A DNA stretch of 24,883 nt from Clostridiales bacterium (GCA_019419895.1 JAHZIE010000009.1:5974-30856); one strand, 5' to 3'; positions 7,593-16,115 are shown, numbered from the stretch's first letter. Notes: generated from the sequence alone by a model not told the origin. Numbers and translations are program-made.

Positions 7593-7988
7593 TCATAGGC
7601 CCAAAATATAAAAGCCAGTCGCCTCGTTTGCCCTTTCCAGCCATCTTAACAGAATAGGATAATCTAACGGTTTTTGTTTTTGCACTTTGTCTACGATATT
7701 TTTCGCTTGCTCTTGCGAATAGTAATTGATTCCGTAAGGATCCACTGGGCCTTTTTCTCCATTATTGTAAATCCCGCATGAAAAGATTTCTCCATACTGC
7801 TGGATGAATTGATTGTCGTCATCGCCATAGATATACAGTGAATCATTTTTCCAATGTTCAATTCCATCCACGGAAACACGCTGTTTGATTTCAGAGCTTG
7901 GCGGTAATTTACAATATTGGATTTCTATGAAATAGGAACCACCGAATTTTCTGCGTTCTTCCTGCGTGTGAAAGGTATAAAAGAGCAT
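7593..7988 (-). CDS. conserved-looking protein of unknown function, 131 aa
   Basis: A soluble 131-aa protein starting MLFYTFHTQEERRKF. The middle is acidic (YIYGDDDNQFIQQYGEIF), and a distinctive C-terminal half reads GPVDPYGINYYS, then a Lys-rich helix, LLRWLERANEATG and the final FYILGL. The ordered, non-repetitive composition argues for a real gene. I recall similar uncharacterised Firmicute proteins with a YGINYY motif and a C-terminal GFYILG, but no function. It stands alone, facing away from spoIVA and ctsR in an AT-rich stretch. The SD is weak (GGGTGA six bases before the ATG at 7988). A SigA-like promoter is visible upstream. Its isolation fits an acquired gene or single-gene cargo, which is inference. 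Confidence 0.72.
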   Translation of the reverse strand: MLFYTFHTQEERRKFGGSYFIEIQYCKLPPSSEIKQRVSVDGIEHWKNDSLYIYGDDDNQFIQQYGEIFSCGIYNNGEKGPVDPYGINYYSQEQAKNIVDKVQKQKPLDYPILLRWLERANEATGFYILGL

Positions 7989-8025
7989 AGCGTCACCCGA
8001 TTAAGCTGTTTTATTTTAATTTATT

Positions 8026-8054
8026 ATTATAACATGCAACCCATTCCTTTTCCA
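8026..8054 (-). promoter_or_regulatory. candidate SigA promoter of the 131-aa gene
   Basis: On the reverse strand TGGAAA (8049-8054) and TATAAT (8026-8031) are separated by 17 bases. The -10 is perfect and the -35 matches at four of six. The start codon is about 38 bases downstream. Confidence 0.45.
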
Positions 8055-8498
8055 TTATTTTTTCCGTATATTGATGTATCTTTGGCTTTATTGAAAGGGA
8101 AGAGTGAATCAAGGGTTTGTGATAGCACTATTCTCAAAGTTTTCCAAAATCAGCCTACACACGGATTATAAAATTTTATGAACAGGCAAGGAAGGGCAGC
8201 GGCGAGGCATAGCTGGGAAAGAAAAAAGGTAGAAAATAAAATAGTAAAAAGTAAATAAGGAAAAGGGACAATTCATAACATGGGTTGTATTGAAAGGACG
8301 GGAAAATCTTGAAGAAGAATGAAAAAGGACAAAAAGCATTTTGATCTATCCCCCCCTTAAAACACATCAGTGACAATAGGAAATCTATTAAATTTTAGAT
8401 AAATATAGATAATCAATAAAAATAAAAGAAAAAATAAGATAAATAAATATAATTCTAAATAGTTAAATTGTATAATGAAATATAGTTTATTTTTGATA
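8055..8498. other. AT-rich intergenic region without recognised genes
   Basis: I see no convincing coding sequence here; the open frames lack an SD and have low-complexity products (Phe/Lys-rich). The segment from about 8200 to 8500 is strongly A-rich on the plus strand and ends in the ctsR promoter. It may be a remnant junction next to the isolated 131-aa gene. Confidence 0.5.
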
Positions 8499-8526
8499 TT
8501 GACTATAAAATTTTATTTGATATAAT
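8499..8526 (+). promoter_or_regulatory. SigA promoter of the ctsR operon
   Basis: TTGACT (8499-8504), a 16-base spacer and a perfect TATAAT (8521-8526). The predicted start, near 8533, falls inside the CtsR site, which fits direct repression. Confidence 0.85.
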
Positions 8527-8529
8527 TAA

Positions 8530-8552
8530 AGTCAAAGAAAGTCAAAGTCAAA
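8530..8552 (+). promoter_or_regulatory. CtsR operator with three heptad repeats
   Basis: Bases 8530-8546 match the CtsR box RGTCAAANANRGTCAAA at every defined position. A third GTCAAA follows directly at 8547-8552. CtsR dimers bind the tandem heptads and repress at normal temperature; the site overlaps the predicted transcription start, so the operon represses itself. Confidence 0.95.
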
Positions 8553-8601
8553 TATCAAATTGGCGATTATTAAGAAACAGAAAGAAAAGGAGGCGGGTTC
8601 C

Positions 8602-9051
8602 GTGAGAATTTCAGATATGGTTGCGAAATATATTTCTGATATGCTGGAGGCTTCCAACGGTAAGGCGGAAATACAGCGCAATGAGCTGGCGGAGGCGCTC
8701 GGCTGTGTGCCGAGCCAGATTAATTATGTTATTACCTCGCGGTTTACCCCCGAACAGGGATATATAGTAGAAAGCCGCCGGGGGGGCGGAGGTTATATCA
8801 GGATTACGCGGATTCAGATGAATCAGAGCTCTGCTCTGATGCACGCCATCCATTCTATTGGGAATACCTTGGATACGGCGACCGCGAGAGCGATGCTCTT
8901 GAACCTATCGCAAAATCATACGATTCCAGACGAGGCGGCTGCTTTAATGTCGGCGGCGCTTTCTGATAAATCCTATGGCGCCGTGTCTCCGGAGAAGCGG
9001 GATGCTCTTCGGGCCTCTGTTTTTAAAAACATGTTGATTACTTTAATTTAG
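8602..9051 (+). CDS. ctsR: class III heat-shock repressor CtsR
   Basis: Winged helix-turn-helix repressor of the clp genes that loses DNA binding on heat shock and is removed through McsB and Clp proteases. I chose the GTG at 8602: AAAGGAGG ends eight bases upstream, and the protein then begins VRISDMVAKYISDML like the family. An upstream TTG at 8560 would place extra residues beside the operator. The product is 149 aa. The helix-turn-helix spans about residues 25-46, and the wing carries the tetraglycine loop RRGGGGYIRI (Gly 61-64) known as the thermosensing element. It is the first gene of ctsR-mcsA-mcsB-clpC and is controlled by its own box at 8530-8552. Confidence 0.97.
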   Translation: MRISDMVAKYISDMLEASNGKAEIQRNELAEALGCVPSQINYVITSRFTPEQGYIVESRRGGGGYIRITRIQMNQSSALMHAIHSIGNTLDTATARAMLLNLSQNHTIPDEAAALMSAALSDKSYGAVSPEKRDALRASVFKNMLITLI

Positions 9052-9075
9052 AAATTGGAAAGGCAGTGATGCTTT

Positions 9076-9591
9076 ATGATGTGTCAGAATTGCGGCAGTC
9101 GGACGGCAACCACCCATATCAAGCAGCTGATAAACGGCGAGCTGAAGGAACGCCATCTGTGCGCTGAATGCGCGGCCAAATTGGGATACGGCAATATTTT
9201 TGCTGGGTATGGATTGAATCTTGGAAATTTCATTGGCAGCTTTTTGGGAGAACAGCAGCCGGTTTCTTCGGCGGCCATGCCTCAAACTGTAAGATGCAAA
9301 TGCTGCGGTTCTACTTTTTCCGATATTGTTTCCAGTGGAAAGGTGGGCTGTGCGGAATGTTACCAGACTTTTCGGGATCGCCTCATGCCTTCCATACAGA
9401 GAATTCATGGGAATACCAAGCATGCGGGAAAGGTACCCCGGGCAGCCAGCAAGCGGGCGCGGCTTTCGGAGCAGATTGAACAGGCAAGAAAGGATTTGAC
9501 CCAGGCAATTGAAAAACAGGAATTTGAACGGGCCGCTGAACTGCGGGATAGAATTCGTGATTTAGAGGGGCAGGTGAAAGAGGATGAGTAA
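9076..9591 (+). CDS. mcsA: McsA, zinc-binding activator of the McsB arginine kinase
   Basis: McsA binds and activates McsB. The 171-aa protein shows paired zinc-binding Cys motifs (C3/C6 and C29/C32 in the first half, then CKCC and CAEC near 75-95) and a C-terminal UVR motif (EKQEFERAAELRDRIRDLE), as in UvrB/UvrC and ClpC. Two ATGs stand at 9076 and 9079; GAAAGG lies about 12 bases upstream, so either is possible. The stop overlaps the mcsB ATG by eight bases, so the two are translationally coupled, as expected for partners. Confidence 0.95.
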   Translation: MMCQNCGSRTATTHIKQLINGELKERHLCAECAAKLGYGNIFAGYGLNLGNFIGSFLGEQQPVSSAAMPQTVRCKCCGSTFSDIVSSGKVGCAECYQTFRDRLMPSIQRIHGNTKHAGKVPRAASKRARLSEQIEQARKDLTQAIEKQEFERAAELRDRIRDLEGQVKEDE

Positions 9592-10621
9592 ATGGTATCA
9601 TACAGCCGGGGAACAGGGAGATGTTGTGATCAGCACCAGGATTCGCTTGGCGAGAAATCTGCGCACCTATCCTTTTCCTTGCAAGATGTCGGCTGCACAG
9701 CAAAAGGAGGCGCTGGAGACAGTCAAATCTGCGGTTTTGCAGTGCGGGGCACTTAAGGAACTGGAACTCTCTTATATCGATATGGAAAAGCTTTCCCAGA
9801 TAGACGCCGTTTCCCTTGTGGAGCGTCATGTTATCAGTCCTGAGTTTGCGTCCTCACGTCAGGGCCGAGGGCTCCTTTTAACCAAAGATGAATCGGTCAG
9901 CATTATGCTGAATGAGGAGGATCATTTGAGAATCCAGGTGATGCGTCAAGGTTTTTCTCTGGAAGAGGCGTATGCGTTGGCGGCTAAAATTGACGCCGCG
10001 CTGGACGAGGTTCTTTCCTTCGCTTTTGATGATAAGCTTGGATATCTGACCCAGTGTCCAACCAATCTGGGAACCGGAATGAGAGCTTCCCTGATGCTCC
10101 ATCTGCCAGCAATCCAGGAAAGCGGCGCTGTTCAGAGGATAGCGAGTAACCTGAATAAAATCGGGCTTGCTATCCGTGGAATTTATGGAGAGGGAACCGA
10201 ACCCAAAGGAGCCGTTTACCAGCTTTCTAATCAGGTTACTTTGGGCTTGTCCGAGCGGGCGGCAATTGATAACCTCAAAGATATTGCGGCCCAGCTCATT
10301 CAGCAGGAGCGCAGCCTGAGGGAGGAAATCGTCTCAGGGGATGAATATCAGGATGTCATCTGGAGATCCCTTGGAATTCTTCAGAATGCCCGGCTTTTAA
10401 CCAATGAGGAGTTTATGAAGCTAATTTCCAATCTTCGTTTGGGTATATCTGCGGGTATCATTGGCAATATTAACCTTGATACCGTGAACAGTCTTATGAT
10501 AGAGGCGCAGCCGGCCACACTGATGGAGCGGGCGGGAAAGGAATTATCTATTTCTGAAAGAAACAAATACCGCGCCGCGGTGGTAAGGGAGCGGCTGGGA
10601 GAAACCCAGAGACAAAGCTAA
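9584..10621 (+). CDS. mcsB: protein arginine kinase McsB
   Basis: Phosphorylates arginines on CtsR and misfolded proteins, marking them for ClpCP. The fold is that of phosphagen kinases: STRIRLARNLR near residues 18-28 (phosphate binding), GTGMRASLMLHLPA near 164-177, and NQVTLG near 215. The length, 345 aa, is close to the family. Near the C-terminus the sequence ERNKYRAAVVRERLG corresponds to the phosphoarginine-sensing RDXXRA motif, with Asn where Asp is usual. The gene is coupled to mcsA by overlap and followed by clpC after 55 bases. Confidence 0.96.
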   Translation: MSKWYHTAGEQGDVVISTRIRLARNLRTYPFPCKMSAAQQKEALETVKSAVLQCGALKELELSYIDMEKLSQIDAVSLVERHVISPEFASSRQGRGLLLTKDESVSIMLNEEDHLRIQVMRQGFSLEEAYALAAKIDAALDEVLSFAFDDKLGYLTQCPTNLGTGMRASLMLHLPAIQESGAVQRIASNLNKIGLAIRGIYGEGTEPKGAVYQLSNQVTLGLSERAAIDNLKDIAAQLIQQERSLREEIVSGDEYQDVIWRSLGILQNARLLTNEEFMKLISNLRLGISAGIIGNINLDTVNSLMIEAQPATLMERAGKELSISERNKYRAAVVRERLGETQRQS

Positions 10622-10676
10622 GGAAAAGAAAATTACAAATATAGAAAAGAACCATCAGGAAAGGGTGAAGAAGATT

Positions 10677-13160
10677 ATGTATCGTTTTGATAAATTCACA
10701 GAAAAAGCAAACCTTGCATTGAATTATGCGTTGGAAGCCGCCCAGGAAATGGGACATACTTATGTGGGCAGTGAGCACATTTTGTTGGGGCTGGTGAAGG
10801 AGGGATCCAACCTTTCCAATTCGGTTTTTCAAAAATTCAACATTACAGAGGAAAAAGTCCGCGAATTGATTGAGGCCACAGTGGGTAAGGGAATGGTAAC
10901 TTCCCTTTCTTTTGACGATTTTACCCCGAGAAGCAAGAGAGTGTTGCAGCTGGCCATTATGCACGCGGCACAGATGGGGCATCCTTATGTGGGGACAGAG
11001 CATCTTTTGATTGCCCTTTTGGAGGACGAACAAAGTTATGCCATGAAGCTTTTACGTCAGCTGGGTGTGGAGAGAAGTATGCTGATTGAGGCTATCCGCG
11101 AGATGCTTGGCAGTCAGGGCGAAGGGGAAGCGACGGTTTCCTCGGAAGGGTCCTATCAGAGAAATGAGGGGGCCGGCGGGGGCAAAAGCGGAAAGATGCT
11201 TGAGCAGTTTGGAAGGGATCTGACGGCGGAAGCTAAAAAAGGGACCATCGATCCGGTGATCGGCAGACAGCAGGAGATCGAAAGGGTGATACAGATTCTT
11301 TCCAGGCGTACAAAAAATAACCCTTGTCTGATCGGAGAACCCGGTGTCGGCAAAACAGCCATTGCCGAGGGGCTAGCGCTGAAAATTGCCGCGGGGGATG
11401 TGCCGGAGCTGCTTAGAAATAAGCGGATCATTGCCTTGGATTTGACCAGTATGGTTGCCGGGACCAAATACCGTGGGGATTTTGAAGAAAGAATCCGCAA
11501 TGTCATAGATGAAGTAAAGCGTTCCAAGGATATCATACTGTTCATTGACGAGCTGCACACGATTATAGGCGCCGGCGCGGCGGAAGGCGCGACGGATGCC
11601 GCCAATATTCTCAAGCCCTCCCTGGCAAGGGGAGACTTCCAGGTGATCGGCGCTACCACCATAGAGGAATACCGCAAGCATATTGAAAAGGATTCCGCGT
11701 TGGAAAGACGGTTCCAGCCGGTTACAGTGGGAGAGCCGTCAGAGGAGGAGGCCGTCCAGATTTTGGCCGGGCTGAGAGATCGCTATGAAGCCCATCATAA
11801 GGTAAAGATTACCGATGAAGCTATCGAAAGCGCCGTCAAACTCTCCTCCCGTTATATCGCCGACCGTTTTCTTCCGGACAAGGCCATTGATCTGATAGAC
11901 GAGGCAGCATCCAGGGTTCGTTTGCACGCCTTTACCACGCCGCCGGATCTCCGTGAGCAGGAAAAGAAGCTGAAAGAGGTGGCCCAGGAAAAAGCGGCAG
12001 CTATCAACGCCCAGGAATTTGAGCAGGCCGCTAAGTTAAGGGATGAGGAAAACAAGCTGCAAAAGGAGCTGGAGGAGCAGAAACAGCGCTGGCAGGATAA
12101 TCAGTCCCATGCCTCCAGCGTGGTGACTCCAAAGGAAATCGCCGAAATTGTTTCCAGCTGGACTGGAATTCCTGTTGTACAGCTGACAGAGGCGGAAAGC
12201 GAGCGCTTGCTGAAAATGGAATCGATCCTCCACCAACGGTTGGTGGGACAGGACGATGCTGTCAAAGCGGTTTCCCGCGCCATACGCAGGGGACGTGTCG
12301 GTCTGAAGGATCCCAAAAGGCCTATCGGCTCCTTTATCTTCCTTGGCCCCACTGGCGTTGGTAAGACTGAATTGTGCAAAGCGTTGGCCGAGGCCATGTT
12401 TGGCGACGAAAACGCCATGATCCGCCTGGATATGTCGGAATATATGGAAAAGCATACGGTTTCCAAGCTTGTGGGATCGCCTCCAGGATATGTGGGCTAT
12501 GATGAAGGAGGACAGCTGACAGAAAAGGTGCGCCGCCAGCCCTATTCCGTTATTCTGTTTGATGAGATTGAGAAGGCGCATCCAGATGTATTCAACATGC
12601 TTCTTCAAATTCTTGACGATGGACGCTTGACGGATTCCCAGGGCAGAAAGGTCGACTTCAAAAATACCATCATCATTATGACATCGAATGTAGGCGCCCG
12701 GCTCATCACGGAAAAGAAAACGGGGCTTGGTTTTAATTCACAGGAAAACCAGGATTATGAGAAAATTTCTGAACTGGTTATGTCCGAATTGAAAAATACC
12801 TTCCGTCCCGAGTTTTTAAACCGTGTGGATGATATCATTGTATTCCATCAGCTCACCCAGGAGGATATCAAGGAAATCGCCAAACGGATGCTGTCAGGGC
12901 TCGAAAAACGCTTGGCAGCTTTGGATTTATCCGTTGCATTTACAGATGACGCTGTCGAAGAGTTAGCCAAGGAAGGATTTGATCCTGTTTACGGTGCCCG
13001 TCCCCTCCGCAGGGCAATCCAGACAAAAATTGAAGATAAGCTTTCTGAGGAAATGCTGGAAAAAAAGGTGGTGGGAGGCTACAAATACCAGTGCGGTTAT
13101 CGCGATGGAGCCTTTGTGTTTGATAAAATGGAGCCTGCCACTGAACAGAAACCAGAATAA
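10677..13160 (+). CDS. clpC: ATP-dependent Clp protease ATP-binding subunit ClpC
   Basis: Hexameric AAA+ unfoldase that feeds phosphoarginine-tagged and adaptor-bound proteins to ClpP. It has two N-domain repeats (about 1-145), AAA-1 with Walker A GEPGVGKT at 220-227, and a middle coiled region with a UVR motif (AQEFEQAAKLRDEENKL near 445). AAA-2 has Walker A GPTGVGKT at 557-564 and the sensor/arginine-finger region FRPEFLNRVD. I took the ATG at 10677, where MYRFDKFTEKA fits the family start; a GTG at 10665 is in frame but sits inside the SD-like AGGAAAGGG. At 827 aa it is full length. It is the last gene of the CtsR-controlled operon; clpP is not in the window. Confidence 0.97.
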   Translation: MYRFDKFTEKANLALNYALEAAQEMGHTYVGSEHILLGLVKEGSNLSNSVFQKFNITEEKVRELIEATVGKGMVTSLSFDDFTPRSKRVLQLAIMHAAQMGHPYVGTEHLLIALLEDEQSYAMKLLRQLGVERSMLIEAIREMLGSQGEGEATVSSEGSYQRNEGAGGGKSGKMLEQFGRDLTAEAKKGTIDPVIGRQQEIERVIQILSRRTKNNPCLIGEPGVGKTAIAEGLALKIAAGDVPELLRNKRIIALDLTSMVAGTKYRGDFEERIRNVIDEVKRSKDIILFIDELHTIIGAGAAEGATDAANILKPSLARGDFQVIGATTIEEYRKHIEKDSALERRFQPVTVGEPSEEEAVQILAGLRDRYEAHHKVKITDEAIESAVKLSSRYIADRFLPDKAIDLIDEAASRVRLHAFTTPPDLREQEKKLKEVAQEKAAAINAQEFEQAAKLRDEENKLQKELEEQKQRWQDNQSHASSVVTPKEIAEIVSSWTGIPVVQLTEAESERLLKMESILHQRLVGQDDAVKAVSRAIRRGRVGLKDPKRPIGSFIFLGPTGVGKTELCKALAEAMFGDENAMIRLDMSEYMEKHTVSKLVGSPPGYVGYDEGGQLTEKVRRQPYSVILFDEIEKAHPDVFNMLLQILDDGRLTDSQGRKVDFKNTIIIMTSNVGARLITEKKTGLGFNSQENQDYEKISELVMSELKNTFRPEFLNRVDDIIVFHQLTQEDIKEIAKRMLSGLEKRLAALDLSVAFTDDAVEELAKEGFDPVYGARPLRRAIQTKIEDKLSEEMLEKKVVGGYKYQCGYRDGAFVFDKMEPATEQKPE

Positions 13161-13185
13161 GCTTTCAAGAGCTGATATCATATGA

Positions 13186-13232
13186 AAGAGGGCCTTGGCT
13201 GTCAAGGGATTGCAGTCAGGGCGCCTTTTTGC
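13186..13232 (+). terminator. terminator after clpC
   Basis: An imperfect stem joins GGGCCTTGGCTG (about 13190-13201) with CAGTCAGGGCGCC (13213-13225), followed by TTTTT. Mismatches and G-T pairs lower certainty, but the position and T-run fit. Confidence 0.6.
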
Positions 13233-13558
13233 TGTTCTCTGCCTATAAATGGTAGGCATGATTTTGAAAAGGCCGTATAGAGAAGAAACAGTCTGTTTGT
13301 GAAAATGGAGGAGAGGAGGGTGTTTGAATATTTTACGACAATACCGCGCGGGATTGTTAGAAGTTTTCAGCCGCCGCTCTTTTTTGTAGGAGAAAGATGC
13401 GTAAAAAGCCAAAAAAGTTGAATCCGGCCCAATTACAAATAGTTACAGTTTTTGATAAATTACTTCAATTTAGTTACAATATAGGGAAAAGAATTGCCCC
13501 GACAAGGGAAAAGGAATATAATGATTTTCAGATAAAAATAATGGGTTAGGTGAATGAG
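13233..13558 (+). other. intergenic region upstream of the deacetylase gene
   Basis: No gene is seen. It holds a SigA promoter at 13452-13480 and four TTAC-containing repeats at 13433, 13443, 13460 and 13474 across that promoter, the first two exactly ten bases apart. Confidence 0.5.
13452..13480 (+). promoter_or_regulatory. SigA promoter of the PdaC-like gene
   Basis: TTGATA (13452-13457), a 17-base spacer and TACAAT (13475-13480), both five of six to consensus. The leader is about 70 nt. Confidence 0.7.
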
Positions 13559-14917
13559 ATGAAAAAGAATTGGCGGATCTCTTTGTTCAGCATCCTCCTG
13601 TGCGGTATATTTTTATTCGCATGTTCCTGCGCGCCGGTTCCATCGGAATCAGAAAGCGGCGGAGCTGAAGTATCCAGTGGAAGCGTGGAGCTGGATGAGA
13701 AAAATACGGTCAAGGAATTCACTTATCCCGCGACGGGAATAGACGCATTGGATAAAAAAGCAAAATCCGTTATAGATAATTGTATTCAGGAGTATAAAAA
13801 ACAGGTGGAAGAATATGGCAAGCAAAATGATGAGTTTACTTCCACCTTTGAAATAAAGACGGAGCTGACAAAGGCGGAGCATTCTGCCAGCCTTTCTGTT
13901 ATCACAAATTTTTCCAGCCCGATGCTTTCTGCGGAAGAAAAGCAGGTGATGTCATATACCTACGGCAGCGATGGAAAAACCATGGAGCTGACGGATTTTG
14001 TACCTGAGAAATATCTGAGCTGTCTTACAGACTATGCGGAAGATTATTATAAAAAAGATGAAGCCCATGCGTCGGAGGTTGGGACGGATACATTTACCCA
14101 GGGGACAGCCGCCGGAAGTGAAAACTATAAAAATTTCATGGTGGACAATGAAAATTTGTATTTTTATTTTGAGCCCTATCAAATTTTTGCGGATTCTTCC
14201 ATTTACAAAATGACTTTGTCGAAAGCGGATTTGAACAATTATATCGAGGCGGCGAAGAAACCGGTGTCCTCTGTTACTCCGGTAAAGCCTTCGGGCGGCA
14301 GGAAGATAGATCCCAATAAGCCCATGGTAGCCCTCACTTTTGATGACGGCCCTCATTATAAATATACTCCTCAAATCTTGGATGCGCTGAAAAAATATAA
14401 CGGGGCGGCAACCTTTTTCATGCTTGGTCCCAGGGTGCCGGAATGCCAGTCGGTGATTAAGCGCATGGTGGAGGAGGGCCACCAGCTTGGCAACCACACA
14501 TATAATCATAAATCATTGGTGAAGCTGAATCTGACGGATTTGACCAATGAGGTGGAAGGAACCAACAGAGAATTGCAAAAGGTTGTGGGACAAACCTCTC
14601 ATGTAGTGCGGCCGCCCTATGGGGCAAGCAATGATTTTGTCCGGCAGAATGTAAATTATCCCTTGATCAATTGGTGTATTGATACACAGGACTGGAAAAC
14701 AAAAAATACACCGAGTATCATCCAGGAGGCAACTAAAAATGTTCATGATGGCGATATCATTTTGATGCATGACATTTACGCGACAACAGCAAACGCTGTA
14801 GAGGAAATATGCCGTATCCTGACGAACAAGGGATACCAGCTTGTAACCATTGATGAGATGTTTGAAGCAAAAGGGATTACCCCGGTCAATGGAAAAGTAT
14901 ATTATAATATAAAATAG
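13559..14917 (+). CDS. PdaC-like lipoprotein polysaccharide/peptidoglycan deacetylase
   Basis: Extracytoplasmic metal-dependent deacetylase of the NodB (CE4) family, likely removing acetyl groups from cell-wall amino sugars. The first 25 residues are a signal peptide ending in a lipobox (LFAC), so it is membrane-anchored by lipid. The middle (about 50-235) resembles the DUF4163/DUF3298 pair found in Bacillus PdaC. The NodB domain follows: TFDDGPH at 260-266 with the catalytic and metal Asp, HTYNH at 313-317 as the metal histidines, RPPYG near 351, DTQDW and LMHD. The ATG at 13559 is chosen for AGGTG six bases upstream. It is monocistronic, with its own promoter and terminator. The substrate is inferred; PdaC family proteins in Bacillus give lysozyme resistance. 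Confidence 0.88.
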   Translation: MKKNWRISLFSILLCGIFLFACSCAPVPSESESGGAEVSSGSVELDEKNTVKEFTYPATGIDALDKKAKSVIDNCIQEYKKQVEEYGKQNDEFTSTFEIKTELTKAEHSASLSVITNFSSPMLSAEEKQVMSYTYGSDGKTMELTDFVPEKYLSCLTDYAEDYYKKDEAHASEVGTDTFTQGTAAGSENYKNFMVDNENLYFYFEPYQIFADSSIYKMTLSKADLNNYIEAAKKPVSSVTPVKPSGGRKIDPNKPMVALTFDDGPHYKYTPQILDALKKYNGAATFFMLGPRVPECQSVIKRMVEEGHQLGNHTYNHKSLVKLNLTDLTNEVEGTNRELQKVVGQTSHVVRPPYGASNDFVRQNVNYPLINWCIDTQDWKTKNTPSIIQEATKNVHDGDIILMHDIYATTANAVEEICRILTNKGYQLVTIDEMFEAKGITPVNGKVYYNIK

Positions 14918-15027
14918 TGGAGATTGAAAATCCCTTTTGGTGGTTAAAAAGACGCTCCCAAGGTCAGAAAAGTGTCAAAAAAGTATTTGTTAAAATACTG
15001 AACTATGACAAGCGAACAGGAAATAAG

Positions 15028-15073
15028 AAAGCTCTATGTGAATGGATTAACCATTTCTCTAGAGCTTTTCTTT
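15028..15073 (+). terminator. terminator after the PdaC-like gene
   Basis: Outer arms AAAGCTCTA (15028-15036) and TAGAGCTTT (15060-15068) and inner arms AATGG/CCATT are separated by a small internal loop, followed by TCTTT. The U-tail is short but the stem is strong. Confidence 0.75.
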
Positions 15074-15130
15074 GTTTATTTCAAATTTTTCAGTGGCCGT
15101 CAATGAAGATAAGAATTTTGAATAATGCGA

Positions 15131-15150
15131 TAATTACAATATTGTAATTA
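15131..15150. repeat. perfect 20-bp palindrome
   Basis: Two exact ten-base half-sites (TAATTACAAT and its complement) meet at 15140/15141. It lies between the terminator of the deacetylase gene and the 3' end of the reverse-strand AraC gene. It could be a protein-binding site or part of an AraC-gene 3' hairpin. The half-site shares TTACAATAT with the -10 region of the deacetylase promoter, which may be chance in AT-rich DNA. Confidence 0.6.
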
Positions 15151-15227
15151 ACAGTACCAACTTCTCTGGAAATCCAGAAAACATTTGAGCGTCTCTCTTT
15201 GGTTGAGGAAAATTTGTTGAATTTTGC

Positions 15228-16094
15228 TCAAACGCTTGGCGGCGTGAGGAAAGCGGTGTTTTCTTTCCGGAAGCGTGCAGGCGTACATCCATATTTTTGA
15301 CGGAAAAGGGTATACATCCATCCCAGATTGGAAAATCCGCATTCATAGCAAAGGGAGATAATAGGGATGTCGCTGTTCACCAAGCGGTTTGCGATGTAGG
15401 TCAGGCGCAAATCATTGATAAACTCTGATACGGTGACATTATAGTATTTTTTCATGGAGCGGCATAGATGTTCCTTTGACCTTCCCGACAGTTCAATCAT
15501 TCGTGAGAGCCCCTCTGAGAAATTAACCTGCTGATTCATCAGGGCACAGGTTTCCGATAGCCATTCGGGTACAGAATTTCTTGTGTCAGCATTCCTGCGC
15601 CAAAAGAATTGGGTGAAGATCTGTACCAAAACGGAGCGTATGGCGACGCTTTTAGCAACCGCGTCATCATACTGTACAAAATTCAGCATGTCGATAATAT
15701 TCAAAAACTTTTTGGCTTCAGTCTCGTTTAGAAGGACATAGGGGGAAATTTCGGCGGATAGGAGCCTGGAAAAGTCAAAAAGCGGGGCAAGATAGACAAA
15801 AAGGCTGTCCGCCAGAGAGCTCGAAAATGCTAGATGCTGTATAATCGCCCCATCATTGTCTTTATTATACAGGGCGTGAAGATCATTTGGTCTCACAAAT
15901 ATCAGGCTTCGCGGGGGCATTGCAACGACGCTTCCGTTAGAATAATGTTCCTGAGGCGTATCCACAATATAAATCAATTCATAGTAATCATGCCTGTGCA
16001 AAAAAAGACGGTCGTCCCTTCTGGAAAAATGATTATAACGGTAACCGCACTGGGGATCAATTTCATTGGAGGATAAAAGAACCGGCGCATCCAT
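15228..16094 (-). CDS. AraC-family transcriptional regulator
   Basis: A 288-aa one-component regulator. The N-terminal 130 residues form a cupin-type sensing domain: RHDYYELIYIVD with the metal- or sugar-facing His, then VRPNDLHAL. The C-terminal 100 residues hold the double helix-turn-helix: LCRSMKKYYNVTVSEFIND, IISLCYECGFSN and the signature QKYGCTPARFR. It starts at ATG 16094 with AGAGGT six to seven bases upstream. It is divergent from the GH3 gene with 171 bases between the starts, so it most likely controls that gene and perhaps the GH31 downstream. The ligand is unknown; a sugar is inferred from its neighbours. Confidence 0.93.
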   Translation of the reverse strand: MDAPVLLSSNEIDPQCGYRYNHFSRRDDRLFLHRHDYYELIYIVDTPQEHYSNGSVVAMPPRSLIFVRPNDLHALYNKDNDGAIIQHLAFSSSLADSLFVYLAPLFDFSRLLSAEISPYVLLNETEAKKFLNIIDMLNFVQYDDAVAKSVAIRSVLVQIFTQFFWRRNADTRNSVPEWLSETCALMNQQVNFSEGLSRMIELSGRSKEHLCRSMKKYYNVTVSEFINDLRLTYIANRLVNSDIPIISLCYECGFSNLGWMYTLFRQKYGCTPARFRKENTAFLTPPSV

Positions 16095-16115
16095 TTTTTT
16101 ACCTCTTCCATATCA

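Noticed and set aside
12036..12608. 190-codon reverse frame inside clpC
   Set aside because: Antisense to the conserved AAA-2 region; third-position bias artefact.
14917..15147. 76-codon frame after the deacetylase gene
   Set aside because: It crosses the terminator hairpin and the palindrome, has no SD, and its product has no domain.
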